Assembly: GCA_964036195.1 (NCBI GenBank)
Contig: OZ038450.1
Span: 11,534,701-11,598,700, forward strand
From: Sphaerolaimus hirsutus
Taxonomy: Eukaryota; Nematoda; Chromadorea; Monhysterida; Sphaerolaimidae
DNA length: 64,000 bases
Reading direction: 5' to 3'
Every line of letters starts with the position of its first letter. The first letter of the stretch is position 1. Below the pieces are notes generated by a model that was not told the origin of the DNA, made no database searches, and saw only the letters and a list, made by a program, of their open reading frames with translations. The translations under genes were made by a program, and so were the position numbers. Of this stretch, positions 1 through 13,188 are shown piece after piece.

Positions 1-329
1 ATGGCATGACACTATGCAAAATAACAGAAGTCAGCAGTTATTACCCAAGCATGTTGAGGTAACACTGTGGGCCAATCTGAATCCAACAAAAATATGTCTC
101 ACTATTTTTGGGGGACTCAGCCACAACAGTGTGATGGTATCCCACAATAAATGGAGCTATGTTTTATATCACAATTCAATGGTCATGCTTTTTTCTTGAG
201 CAAGATGATTGTTTTGGAAGACCTGCTGCATCTCTGTGTATTTGCACTTAGTGAAACACCTTGTGATACATACACTACACCATGCTGTATTTTTGTTGTT
301 AAATCTTATACCAGATGATTTAATTCTAT

Positions 330-506
330 TACCCGATCCCCGACATTTTTATTACTCGATACCCAACATTTTTACCTGAAAACCCGACCCGATACCCGAC
401 CTCAATACCCGAACCCGATACCCGATACCTGACCCGAAATTTTTAGGACCCGATATCCGATACCCGAACCCGAAAATCTTTAAATTCCCAACCCTAGCAG
501 CCACTA
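330..506. repeat. Array of CCCGATACCCGAC-type units, probable truncated hAT-like end
   Basis: About 150 bases are degenerate repeats of CCCGATACC/CCCGACC and the block ends with CCCAACCCTA. Reversed, that terminus begins TAGGGTTGGG and runs into a subterminal array, the same architecture as the complete elements at 2902, 6994 and 23441. Only one terminus is clear, so I call it truncated. Confidence 0.45.
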
Positions 507-1261
507 CCGTATTTACGCAGTCCCACGGGGAATTTTTTTTAGTCGGGCTTTTTTTAGAGGGGAACTAATCAAAAGAGAATTTTTTGAGGGAAGAATGACA
601 ATTTCGGCAATATTTTTAAGCATGTTTTTTGTTCTCAATTAACACTCAGGTTATTCTCAAGCATCAATTCTATTCAGGAAATACCGTATTTACCTGGATA
701 ATAAATTTATCAAATACCTCAAATCAAATACCTCAAATGTTCTTGAGTAGAGAAAACGTATTTCAGATAAGGTTATTTATACATATATGTGCCCGGATCG
801 CAAAGAATGTGCCCAAAAGTACTGATATCTTAGTCGATAACACACGAGCAGGATAATTATGTACGCACTTTCACAAAACGAAACATATTTTGAAAAGAAA
901 AAGGCGGAGTCGCGTACAATTGATGGATGTTTTTTTCCTGAAACGTTCTTTTCTTTTTTTGCTGGAACAATTGTTATTTTAAAAAGGATGACGGCATGTG
1001 GACTGTTTCCTTCATAACAATGCATAGCATGCGGTCCTCTGAGTATAGTGAATTTGAAGGTGAAAATGGGCAAAAGGGTATAAACATTAGTGATGTTGAG
1101 TGAGAATTAGGGCTAAATTTCCCAAAAATATTCACTTTTACGTTTTCCAGGGAAAAGTATTTGACGCATGCTTACTCGTGTAAAAACATAACTTTACGTT
1201 TTCTCTACTCGGGGGATGAGTAAAAACGAAATAGGTAGTATACTTTGAAATAGTATACATT

Positions 1262-1723
1262 TACCGTATTTCCTCGAAATACCCCCCCCCTCGAAATACC
1301 CCCCCCCCTCGTTTGACCCCCCCCCCCTCTCGAGACCACTATGAAACAATCACCCCCCCCTCGAAATACCCCCCCCCAGATTGAGTGTAGAGAGAACGTA
1401 CATGCCAAATACTGCAGTTTGTGTTCTGCGTAGTGCAGAACAACACACGTTAAAACAATGTCGGAATCACGTTAGAACAGTGTTTATACCATCTACGTAC
1501 TAATATTAGTCTACATAACCTTATAAATGGTGGTTTTTGTTGTATTTTTCGACGTCTGCGTACGTTTCAGACGACAATTTCGTACTGGGATTTATAAAAT
1601 TTTCTTGTGAAATAATAACCCCCCCCCTCGAAATACCCCCCCCCCCCTCGTTTAACCCCCCCCCCCTCTCGGGACCACTATGAAACAATCACCCCCCGGG
1701 GGGTATTTCGAGGAAATACGGTA
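1262..1723. mobile_element. Family A MITE (TIR TACCGTATTTCC)
   Basis: The ends are TACCGTATTTCCTCGAAATA and its reverse complement. The subterminal parts are repeats of CGAAATACCCCCC with long C runs. The interior shares AGAGAACGTA and GTTAAAACAATG segments with other copies. No transposase frame is present, so it is non-autonomous. No convincing target duplication was found. Confidence 0.85.
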
Positions 1724-2901
1724 AGTATACTTTGAAAAAGTTCGTAGCTTTCAACATTTCTGCCATCGAATCGGCAGCATAGCATCCTAATGGCACCACA
1801 CGACTTATAGCCAATCGTAATACCTAGTCTCATTTCACACTGTTGAACACCAATTGAACGCCAGCATGCCGATGCGGCGTGAGTGAAGTGAATGTATTCA
1901 AACAAACACCTGCCGCCTGCAAAAATGGAGATTGCAATTTAACGCGCTCTATTTTCGAACTAAAAACGATAAGCTCGCTCGCAGCTATTCGAATTGACAA
2001 ATTGCGCATCGCTAAATACAGGATCCTCACTGTGATTAAATGCGAGCAAAATAGAATTGAAGGTTGAGTTTCGTCCCGCTCGCTCGAAGTTTCTATTCGC
2101 ACCCTACAATAGGTAGATGCATAGGTAAAATATTTACATAAATAAATACATATCCATTCTAGATCTCTCTACAATTCAGGCTTAATTAATATTTAAATCA
2201 TGCACTTTATGCACGTCTCGTCTCGTCGCAGGTCAAAACACAGCAAACGATTTACGATGAAATACTCCCCTCCGTCACGATTTTATTTGGTGCGATATTG
2301 GCCACTTACTCATGAAATCTATTAGGTATTTGATTTGAGAGTGTGGTGGTGGTTTTCAGACTTATTACCGAATTGTTGACCCAAAAGCCCAAAGGTTCCG
2401 GCCCGGGTCAGCGGCGGCGCCAACGCCGCATCGGTTCAAGTTCAGCCATATTTTACTCGTCGGTCATCTGTATACACGCTGATTCCCGCATCCCTCACGC
2501 CTTGCCGCTGTCTATGATTGAATTTCTTGCCGCGCGCTGTGGTAACAATATGCCCGTGATGAGGCGTGCGCCGTTTTCCGCTTGTCACCATTCTAAAAAC
2601 ATATTTATGTAAATTTTGTTTCACTTCAGTTATTCGCAATAACTTTCGGGTCGAGTCCACCTCGCGATAACTTTCGGGTCGGGTAAATTCGGGGCCACAA
2701 AATGCATTCTTGTGTTCAACCTGTGTTCAACCAATGTCGCTGGAGTATAGTGAGTTTTTTGTTTAATTGAAAGTGAAGCTTTTGTATAGATGGTCACGTA
2801 AAGTCAACTGACTGCACACTTTATTTTGAAGTATACCATATTCCATCTGAATAAAAAAACGTTATTTCTTCTCATATTGTTACATTGCTTTCACTATGGG
2901 T

Positions 2902-3753
2902 TAGGGTGTCAAAAAAAGTTTTTTTACGGAAAACGGAAAAAGGAAAGGTAAAATTTTTTCACTTTACGGAAAACGGAAAGGTAAAAAAAATTTCTGCCGG
3001 AAAATGGAAAACCGCAAAAATGAAATGCCGGAAAACAGAAAACGGAAAGCGAAATTTGCACGGAAACGGAAAAAATAAAGTGAAATTTGCACAGTAATAG
3101 ACAAATTTGCAGAAGGAAAACCTGCATGCAGGTTTGCCTGTTTGGCTTTGATTGTGGTAGCTGTACATTCTGCAACTATGGATCATGCCAGTAACTTCAC
3201 TTGTAGTTCAAGCTTAACTGAACCAACAAAAAATCATCAAAAGGTAGCAAAAATACACTACAACAACAATAAGAATTAAGCAAAAGTGAACTTTGATGTA
3301 ACTGAACAGTAAAAAGTATACTCAGCGGACTGCAAAGTATGTGTCCAAAATTACTTTGTGTTTTTTACAGATTTCGATACAGATAAAAATCATGAATGAC
3401 AGAAGAACCTGGTAGTTAAAAACACCATCGTGGAAAAAGATAAATACAGATTGGAAAAACAATGGAAAAATGCCAGAAAACTGAAAATCGAGCCAGAAAA
3501 TGGAAAAATGGCCTGGAAAAATGGAAACAGAAAGGTAAAAAAATTTTCAGCCGGAAAGCGGAAAAATGGGCTGGAAAAACGGAAACGGAAAGGTAAAAAA
3601 TTTTCAGCTGCCAGAAAACGGAAAGGTAAAAAAATTTCGGCTGCCGGAAAATGGAAAATGGAAAGGTAAATTTTTTTCGGCTGCCGGAAAACGGAAAACG
3701 GAAAGGTAAAAAATTTTCCTGCGGAAAGGCGGAAACGGAAATTTGACACCCTA
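2902..3753. mobile_element. hAT-like non-autonomous element, ACGGAAA array family
   Basis: The terminal inverted repeats are TAGGGTGTCAAA and TTTGACACCCTA. The element is flanked by a perfect 8-bp duplication CTATGGGT at 2894-2901 and 3754-3761, which is typical of hAT transposition. Both subterminal regions are dense arrays of GGAAAACGGAAA with GGTAAAAA spacers. There is no transposase. Related fragments begin near 20382 and 32287. Confidence 0.88.
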
Positions 3754-4029
3754 CTATGGGTTAACTTGAAGTAAAAGTCTTCACATGACTAGGTAGGTAA
3801 ATTATTTAAAAGGTAAAATTTAAAAAGGGTAACATTTATGTTAAATGGTTCACTAAGGTCAGTGGTATATGACTATGCTTCCTTCGGGGCTATTTTTTCC
3901 TGTCTTGTTATTGTCTTGTCGAAGACAGCATCCACGTGAAGGGAGTGAAGGAACAGCGCAATTTCTTCAGTGTCGTCCACCGTAAATAACGGGATATAAA
4001 ACGATTACCTACACACATTTTACTGTAGC

Positions 4030-4125
4030 ATCTTTGGCGCCCGGCGCCATATTTCTTGCATGGCGCCTTTGGCGTTTGGTGCCCTTTCTCTGTGACGCCC
4101 CGTTTCCGAATGGCACCATGGCATC
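4030..4125. repeat. Degenerate GGCGCC-array fragment
   Basis: It contains GGCGCCCGGCGCC, CATGGCGCCTTTGGCG and GGCACCATGGCA, the same motif as the arrays in the complete element at 23441-24365 but more diverged. No termini or duplication are visible. Confidence 0.5.
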
Positions 4126-6151
4126 TGACACTTATGTCTATTTATTTTTTAACCTCTCGCAACATTTCAATAGTGAATCTAGCCACTGGTAATTCAAAAA
4201 TGGTGCCTGGCGCAGATGTGGCCGACCGTGCGCGTGCCGACGTGCAAAACGTATCGTAATTCGTAATATGTAGGTAAATATATACGGATGTATTTAGTTC
4301 TAAATGTCCGGTAGTCGATAGCCGGATATTATCAGGTCGTCTCGCGCCTGCGAGCCACTTCGTTAAGTCATCGAAGCTAATAGATGCTAATATGATTGAG
4401 CCTGATTGGAGCGGCAAATATCGGACGGAAGCCTAGCAACAGGGTCGCCCGCTGCGGCGCGCGACTGCAAATTGACACCTACGGTATACAGTGCCCATGG
4501 TAACGAGACAAAAATTTAATTTGGAGACATTGCATACTGACATGGACATGGGGACATTCACCTGCCTAAAATACAATTAAGTGAGATTTGTGAATCACAA
4601 CAAAACTGTCGAATAGTAAATATGTGACCTTCATTTTTTGCTTCAAAAGTCATTGCAGCCTAATCCCGTATAGGAATGTCAATAATTTTTTAACAATCGG
4701 AATTACCTAAGTCGGTTTAAAGTTGGTAATTATCATCGTAATCTACGTATATTAGTGTATTGCTTGACATTCATTTGTATACCTATGTTCAGTTCGGTAC
4801 GATAGGTACGATAGCATTCGATTTCATCTGTTTTGTTTAATTTTGATGCATTGCTGCTTTAAAATACCTATGAATGAGTGCATGCCGGGGACAAAATTAT
4901 TACGACCCCATGGCAGGGCGCTCGGTTCCTTTCCGCTAGCGAGCGCCTAAATGCACCAGGGAACAGGGCACCCAGCGTACCGAGACCGGTGCTGTCCTGA
5001 ATGAAATTGTGCTAGCATCACATGATCACAACCACAGGGTATCCCTAAAAACAGCAAGGGTGTCGCACTGGGACCTTAGGTCATTTCTTCGCTACACTCG
5101 CCCCAATTTTTTTCCACCTGAAAGCTGGCTTCAAAATAAAATGTTTGAAACTCCCAACCCTAGTTTCAATGACGCAGACTCTTCGTTAAGACAGATAATC
5201 CATAACTGAATGTGGGAATCCACCTGTCTTATTCCAGCGCCTTTCAAGACATTTTACATAGCTACATATGTATATAATTATGAATAGTATGGGATTATAA
5301 TTATAGGAAAAACTCGCATTCTAATTTTAGTGTGCATTCTGGATATGCTGCCAATCCCAAACTGGACAGTTATTCGAGAGAGTTTTTCTTCACAAAACTA
5401 TAGCTGTGAGAGTCATTCAAGGTGGTGTAGTTTAATATAAAATGGTAAAGATAGAAACGCATGATGGCTTTTATCATTGACAGCATCAGTATTATAGCAA
5501 CTGTAAATTTAAAACAATTTAAAACAAGATTTTATAATGAAATCACTCTATGTGCAATCTTATAGTGTAGGGGTGTTAATGGATGGATAAATGGATGAGT
5601 AGCAAAGGGCATGAAATGGATACCAAAATATGTGGCATTTCGGGAAGCCCAATGGCAGCCCCATGGCAAAACATTTTCTGAATATAAGTGGAATAATTCA
5701 ACGGTTTCTATGGGCAATTGAACAATTTCATTTTTAATCCACATAAAACTTGGTATGCAAAACTGTGGTCCTTTTTCTGCCTACCATTGATGAACGGTAA
5801 TCCTATGCGTATTACGGTTATTTCATGCGTAGTAACAATGCATGATCCACTTGGCGCCTTGGTCGGGCGGCGCTGAAAGGGCAGCGCAGTCCCCGCGGCG
5901 CAGCGACAGCTGTTATAACACGCATATCCATGTATAAAATGAAATGTTTATAGTAAAGTTGTATCCTTTGCAGTTTTTCGTACAAATCATGCATCCGCAT
6001 CAGGGCGGGGCCCATTAAAATCACAATTCTCAGAGAAATTATTTATAAAGTGTGGCGAGGCCAGGCGCGTGATTGAAGCGCATTGCATTAGCACGGTTTT
6101 TGTGTTACCGTATTCGTTTTTAAGATATAGGTATTCTGTTTGGAATACATA

Positions 6152-6540
6152 TACCGTATTTCCTCGTATTACCTATACCGTTTGGAATGCATAACCCCCC
6201 CCCCTCGAAATACCCCCGTCTTGAATGATGTACATAATGTATACAATGTACATTATCTATTCATTGGGGTCAAATCACATCGCAGCTATACATAGAAGTA
6301 GGTAGGTAGTTTATATAGGTAGCTATCTACGTTTGTATGTTCTAATACGTCCTGTTTGGTGACATTTATTACCAGTTTTGGGTATGTAAAAGCCCATTCT
6401 TTACTACGATATTTACGAAAATTTCTGGCGAAATAATAACCCCCCTCGAATAGCCCCCCCCCCCTCGAAATACCCCCTCCCCTCAAAATTTCCACTCTGA
6501 AAAAATAAACCCCCTGGGGGTATTTCGAGTCGATACGATA
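6152..6540. mobile_element. Family A MITE, diverged right end
   Basis: The left end is TACCGTATTTCCTCG. The right end reads GGGGGTATTTCGAG followed by a degraded TCGATACGATA. Poly-C subterminal blocks and no transposase match the other family A copies. Confidence 0.75.
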
Positions 6541-6993
6541 GTTAACGTACAGACGTATTTACCTAAACATCGGAAAAGCACATTGGATAACATTGGATCA
6601 GAATCAGACGTTCATTGATACAAAAATCTCAGTTTGTGATAATATTTTTTTGCCGATTTGGGTATCAGAGTGCCGCATCTGAATGCGCAGAAGTCGACTC
6701 TTAAACGGATCACGTCATAAGCCCATTTAATGCTAATTCTGTGGGGAATGTACCGTCAAAGCGACTGTCGGCTTTGCCATATCTATGACTGGTCAGGTGT
6801 TATTAATTTCTTTGTACCACAAGCTAAACTTTCAGCCAGCTTTCACTATAATAAATACCTACTTGCATTTATGTGTCATGTCAAGTGTCACCTCAAAACC
6901 GTTCTAGTAGATGAAAAGCCTTCGCTTCGCATTTGCAGCGTTTCCTTGGGACATTAGGATGCAGTGAAAATTAATTATTCATGCGGTCGAAAG

Positions 6994-7929
6994 TAGTGAT
7001 GTTAAAGGCACCGGGAAAAATGGCACCGCACCGCACCGGCACCTTTGCTAACTCATGAAAAGGGCACCTGGCACCCTGGGGCACCGGCCAGAAAATGGCA
7101 CCGCACCGCACCGGCACCGGTGCCTTTTGGAAAAAATGGCACCAGCACCGAAGGGCACCGGCGGGTTGCCGGTGCTAGCACCGAAAGGCACCGCACCGGG
7201 CTGGAATTTCTGAAGTAAATATCGGGCAGTTTCTCAGTGGTCTCACCTTTGGAAGTGCATATTTCCATGAATTTTCAACCGATTTTGATGTTTGAGCACT
7301 TAAAATGATCAGAATGATGTGGCAATCACTTTTATAAAGCAATTACAATGATGACAAATGAAAGATAAAATATTTTTTTCACTACAATTTCCATAGCCAC
7401 TATTGTCTACTGATCGGAGTCGTTGCTGTACAAAGAATGGAACTATCTCTGTCACAAACTGACAACAAATTTTGAACAAAAAAGTAAGATAAATATAAAA
7501 TATAAAAATGATTTAAAATTCAACAAAATTTTAGATTCACTCATCAGATCACGTATCGGGTATAATGGATTTCACAGTAGGTATATTTATTTGATGGGAG
7601 GTTTACAAAATAGGCAAAAACGGTTGGGTAACTATATTGCTGTTTTTTGAAATATGAATAAGCAGATACTACGGACAAAATTGGACAGCACTTGAAGCCT
7701 TGGCCGGTGCCTTTCCCGGTGCCTTTTACTTTGCCCTGGTGCTAGCACCTTTGGCACCGGCAAAAAAATGGCACCGCACCGCACCAGCACCGGTGCTATT
7801 CTGAAAAAAATGGCACCGGCACCGGCATGGCACCCCTGAATATTGCAATGGCACCGCACCAGCACCGGTGCTGGTGCCCTTCGGTGCCCAGCACCGGGGC
7901 ACCGGTGCCCCGGTGCCTTTACATCACTA
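6994..7929. mobile_element. hAT-like non-autonomous element, GGCACC array family
   Basis: The ends are TAGTGATGTTAAAGGCACC and its complement GGTGCCTTTACATCACTA. A perfect 8-bp duplication GTCGAAAG lies at 6986-6993 and 7930-7937. Each subterminal region has roughly 200 bases of GGCACCG/GCACC repeats in both orientations. The middle is AT-rich with no transposase. It shares TAGTGATG with the GGCGCC element at 23441. Confidence 0.9.
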
Positions 7930-8020
7930 GTCGAAAGGTAACGGCACGTCTGAGTCGCTTGCAGATTTTACTGCACTTGCTGGCTTCCATAAATGCTTAA
8001 GGTAAACTATTTTTTATACC

Positions 8021-8475
8021 TACCGTATTTCGTCGAAATACCCCCCGGGGGGTGATTGTTTCATAGTGGTCCCGAGAGGGGGGGGGGTTAAACGAGGGGG
8101 GGGGGGTATTTCGAGGGGGGGGTTATTATTTCACAAGAAAATTTTTGAAAACCAAGTACGAAATTGTCGTCTGAAACGTACGCAGACGTCGAAAAATGCA
8201 ACAAAAACTGCCATTTATAAGGTTCTGTAGACTAATATTAGTACGTAGATGGTATAAACACTGTTCTAACGTGATTCCGACATTGTTTTAACGTGATTTC
8301 TGCACCACGCAGAACATAAACTGCCGTATTTGTCATGTACGTTCTCTTTACACTCAATTTGGGGGGGGGGTATTTCGAGGGGGGGGGTGTTGTTTCATAG
8401 TGGTCTCGAGAGGGGGGGGGGTCAAACGAGGGGGGGGGGTATTTCAAGGGGGGGGTATTTCGAGGAAATACGGTA
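8021..8475. mobile_element. Family A MITE
   Basis: The ends TACCGTATTTCGTCGAAATA and GAAATACGGTA enclose G/C-run subterminal arrays. The interior contains GCAGACGTCGAAAAATGCAAC, shared in diverged form with other copies. Confidence 0.85.
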
Positions 8476-8573
8476 AGGTGATTTTAGAAACAAAAATTGT
8501 GAAATTTGATGACTCACGCATAAATTTACACATTTTTTTCTCGTTATGCAGCGGAAGAGTGCGAGTGCGAACT

Positions 8574-9285
8574 AGGGTTGACAAGTGATTTTTTTGCGAT
8601 TTCTTTTGATCCGATTTCAAAAAAACGATGGCGACTGATCGTATTTTTTAAAATCACTAGCAAAAATTGTGGTACCTATGCACTAGGTAAAATGCAAAAA
8701 TTTTGCGCGTAGATGCGCAGTTTCACATATGGAATGACTGGGTTGCTTGTTTTCATGGCTTTTGCAGCAAATTTGGAGGTGTCGCACTCGTATCCCTTTC
8801 GGTGTGCTACAGCAGCATGTATAGTAAAAAAGTTAGCTGTATATAATTGGTGGAAATGTCAATACATAGCTTATTATTAATGCATAAAGCTTTCATATCA
8901 AAAATTCACATTCACTTCCAAAATGATTTGGCTAGTGTTCTCAGCAAGAAAACAATTTCGAAAACTGCAAACGTTTGATGAAATGTGACTCAGCAGAAAA
9001 TATAACAAATTACTTTTATAATTGAAAGTAATGAACTTTCAGGCTTTTCCAGAGCTTTACACTAATTATACAACTACAGAAAACTGGGTATCATTTTACA
9101 TATTGAGCTTTTAGTTTCATCTGTTTATAACCCTTCAGTGGTGAAAAGAAAATTCAAAGAAAAATAGGATACAATTTTAAAAATAACCTAGTATTTTACT
9201 CCAGGGATTTTCAAAAAAGAATACTTTGTTTAAAAAATTTTTAAATTTTAAAAAATCGGATATAAAAATATAATTTTAGCCAACC
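8574..9285. mobile_element. Probable degraded hAT-like element (TAGGGTTG ... CAACCTTA)
   Basis: The left end TAGGGTTGACAAG and right end GCCAACCTTA are imperfect inverses. The flanks GTGCGAAC and TTGCGAGC match at six of eight positions, as an old 8-bp duplication would. AAAATCGGAT/ATCCGATTT-like motifs lie near both ends. Weaker evidence than for the other hAT calls. Confidence 0.4.
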
Positions 9286-10709
9286 TTATTGCGAGCCACA
9301 AAACCATTTTCAAATCACTCTTACCAATTTATGGGCACACTATAACTGGAAGAGCAGTCATTTGAAAAGGGCACTTGTGTAGAATTTATCTAAGACTATA
9401 CGATGAACAATGAACTTTGATTTATAGCATGTGCAAGGGAAGAGCATTATCTGCATCATCTTCCGTAGAAAAAGGTATTTGGAATCGTTTATTGCAATCA
9501 GTCATAGGTAAATATTTTTTTAGTTTACTTTTATACTTATTTAAGTACTGAACTTTTTTCAAAGTAAACAACTCTGGATAATACTCCCCTGAATAAGCCA
9601 TAATTTTCAATTCAATTAACTCCACTCAAAATTTCCTGGTGAAATAGTAAACCCCCTGTGGGTATTTCGTGGAAATATTACAAACCTATACTTTGCTCTG
9701 GCACAATATTATTGGAAAAATTCAGGCTGTGAAATGACATGGTAAAGTCATATCTCAAGGCATCCGAATGTGACAAAACTGCAAAACTGTTTGCATGCTC
9801 TGGTAGAAAAACTAAATTTTATCAGCGCAATCATTCCACCAAATCAGTGCCATCCCGAGGAAAAAGTTCACCGAGTTTAGCAATCTTGCACAATTTTTTT
9901 TAGTTGAGTTGGAGTTCGCCCAACCAAATGAGTTCCTACACACAGCTCAAAGCCACGTAATATTACAAATATTACATGCATTTTTGCAAATGTCTCTTTT
10001 GTCAAATATAAATCTGTTTTTATTGGTGTCTGCTGGAACTATCCCATTAAGTAAATCTGCCCAACGGTGCGCTGTCAGTACTGCGGGTATTACCGATGCG
10101 GCGATTTTGCCCTTCCTTCTTCTTCTATTGAGACCACGAATAAAACTTGCATAACTGGCGGTGAAACATGGGAGCTTCTCGGCGCGACTGATCAGCGGCA
10201 TCGCTGCGCGCTTCACCCTACTTAGACAAATGGCGGCCGCGCGGCGCGGCTTGTGCCGTGCGGGCGCGGCATCGACCCTGTGCCGACGGTCATGTAAACT
10301 CGCTGGCCATGTAGCGTCAAAAATGCCTATTTTTGATGTTTTTTGTCACTTTACACTTTTTAAAGAGCCGAACACATTTTAGTAAGGTCAAATATGATAA
10401 TAAATCCCATACTTGTCATATTTGAGTTTATTCAAATGTGTTCAGCACTTTTCACTTTATAAAGTGTAGATAGTCCTTCAATAAAGTCAAAATATGATGA
10501 GTAAGGTTCACAGATGGGTCTACATGGCCAGCGGGTATACTACATGTCCAGGGAGCCTACGTCGCGGCGTCGCGCGGCGCGCGCCCGTTCCCGCCGCCTT
10601 TCGAAAGTCAGGCTTGAAATGCTGGCACGAGTCCCGGGCTCAATATCATTGAGCGCCCGTCGCCGGATTGCATCGCGTCGCATGCACCCCGGAAAAATAT
10701 CGCCGCGGG

Positions 10710-12458
10710 TACCGAATTTCCTCGAAATACCCCCCGGGGGTGATTGTTTCAGAGTGATAATTTTGAGGGGGGGTTAAACGAGGGGGGGGGGCTTATTATT
10801 TCACCAGAAATTTTTTGAAATTCCAGTACTAAATTGTCGTCTGTAACGTACGCAGACGTAGAAAAATGCAACAATTACTGCTGTATATAAGAATCTATTG
10901 ACTTATTTAAGTGTGTAACAATGTTCTACCGTAACAATTCAATGTTTTTAACGAGTGTTTTGCATTGCCCGAATCACAAACCGCAGTTTTGTTATGTACG
11001 TTTTCTGTACACTCAATTTGGGGGGGGGGGGGTATTTCGAGGGAGTGTGCATCATTTCTAATCATGCACGCTTCTCATCAAGCCCAGGTGCATCACATCT
11101 AATCAGGAACTGCCTCACTTCTAATCAGAACTTAATCAAAAGTTTCTGCCTCACTTATAATCAGGTACTGCTTCATTTCTCATCAAAAGTGCATCACTTC
11201 TCATCAAAGCTCTTAATTGACTTACTGCCCGACATCTAATCATGGACTGCATCACTTCTAATCAAATATTTACTTACACAATATTTCTCATCAATATTTG
11301 TGCTGTGTCTATGGTGCTTATTGCATTACCTCACATCAGAGTCAAACAATTGATCTGATCTGATCAAAGTCAAAAAAGCTACAGAATGCACTTTGCACTG
11401 CACCTGTTGCAATTAGTATTGCCTGGGAAATGCAAATGTCAGTGTGGCACCTGCTTGTTTGTTGCCCGTTATACTCAGTTCTTTTGATACCGCAATGCGG
11501 CATCACTTTTAAGTACACTTGACCTAAAAATGAAAAGGGATTAGCTTGGAATTATGCACAGTTCTCAAATCCACCTGGATGGGTGGAAAATTGTCACCTC
11601 ATGAACTTTCAAAACTTCAAAACTTCATGAACTCTTGAGTCTTTACCACTTCTATTTCATTTGGAAAGCTCTCAATGAGGGTACGATACAGCTACACTGC
11701 TGAAATTTTACATGATGGTAAATAAATTGCTACTAAACTTATAGTAGTGACCAGGATGTGTGTGACTTTCAATGTAAAGAATTGGCTTATTTTTCAATGA
11801 GAGACCTGGGATGACATTCTCATCCCCAATTAAATGAAAAACAGTCATGCTTTCAATGAAGTGAAAATTCAATTTGGCTGGGAAACCTCAATACTTGTGT
11901 AAGATGTGCATCCTTCGCATGAGCTAATACCATTCCATTTTTAGCTCAAGTGTACTTAAAAGTGATATTCGCATTGGTGATTCCTTTGGCACTGTGTATC
12001 AAAGGGCAACAAACAAGCAGGTGCCACACAGACGGCATTGATCAGATAAATTTTTTGATTTTAACGTGAGGTAATGCGATAAGCATCATAGGCACAGCAC
12101 AAATATTGATTAGAAATATTGTGTAAGTAAATATTTGATTAGAAGTGATGCAGTTCATGATTAGAAGTGGGGCAGTAGCTGAATTAAGAGCTTTGATGAG
12201 AAGTGATGCACTTTTGATGAGAAATGAAGCAGTACCTGATTAGAAGTGAGGCAGAAACGCTTAATTAAGTTCTGATTAGAAGTGAGGCAGTTCCTGATTA
12301 GATGTGATGCACCTGGGCTTGATGAGAAGCGTGCATGATTAGAAGTGGTCCGTACTCATTTCGAGGGGGTGGTTAATTATTTCATAGCGTCCATTTTGAG
12401 GGGGGTATTTCGAGACGGGGGTATTTCGGGGGGGGGGGTATTTCGAGGAAATACGGTA
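10710..12458. mobile_element. Family A MITE interrupted by a MULE-like element
   Basis: The ends TACCGAATTTCCTCG and CGAGGAAATACGGTA belong to family A. The sequence is split by the 1.3-kb inverted-repeat element at 11043-12357, so the MULE-like insertion is the younger event. Confidence 0.8.
11043..12357. mobile_element. MULE-like long-inverted-repeat element
   Basis: A 9-bp duplication ATTTCGAGG flanks it at 11034-11042 and 12358-12366. Almost the whole element is an inverted repeat. Each arm carries about ten spaced copies of a motif like CATCACTTCTAATCA, then a unique part with CACCTGCTTGTTTGTTGCCC and its complement. Duplication length and very long inverted repeats suggest a Mutator-like element; no transposase is visible. 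The class is inferred, the structure is seen. Confidence 0.8.
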
Positions 12459-13188
12459 GCTCGAATCGGCGCCAAGCTTTAGATTGCCAATCTGACACCT
12501 GCGCTAGTGAGGGAAATGCGTGGTTCGATGGCGCTCACGCCTGGGTTCTGTTAAGTACGATGCTCATTTGAAAGCTGTCTACTAAATAATATACCTATCA
12601 GAAATTTTTAAATTCCTAATGGTTCCTCAGTGTTGACATGGGAAATGACAGTGCATGCCACGTAAATTGACACAAAAGCAAGAGTCGAGGTTTTGTAAAT
12701 ATACACATATTTTATGATTCGATTTCCGTAACGTGGCTTGAGTAAATTATAAATGCCCATGTTGACACAAAATGTCATGACTTCCTAAAATGTTGCCGTG
12801 CGTTGCAACAAAATGTCGTTTCAGCTACGATTACAAAATTCAAGCGGAAAATTTCACCGAGAGAGTGATTGAAAAAAAGTGAATAATGATTCAAGTCTCT
12901 AATTTATATGCATTAAGTACTAATCCATCTCCTAATCGTGTCTAAAACTCAACGTGCATGGTCCATCGTTTCCAGAGATATACATTTTTCAATGATTTTA
13001 CGTCAAAATTTTATTTTACTAAATATTCTAGAATTTTACATATTAAAAAACTCATTGATTCACGTTGACTATTTTTTGGTATTTTTATAACAAACAAGCA
13101 TAATTTTACTTCCATAAGTTTGCTTCAATTGGTCCTGACTTTTGTGCTTCCCGTCCGAGCACAGTAAGATGACCCTTTTCGTCATCCT

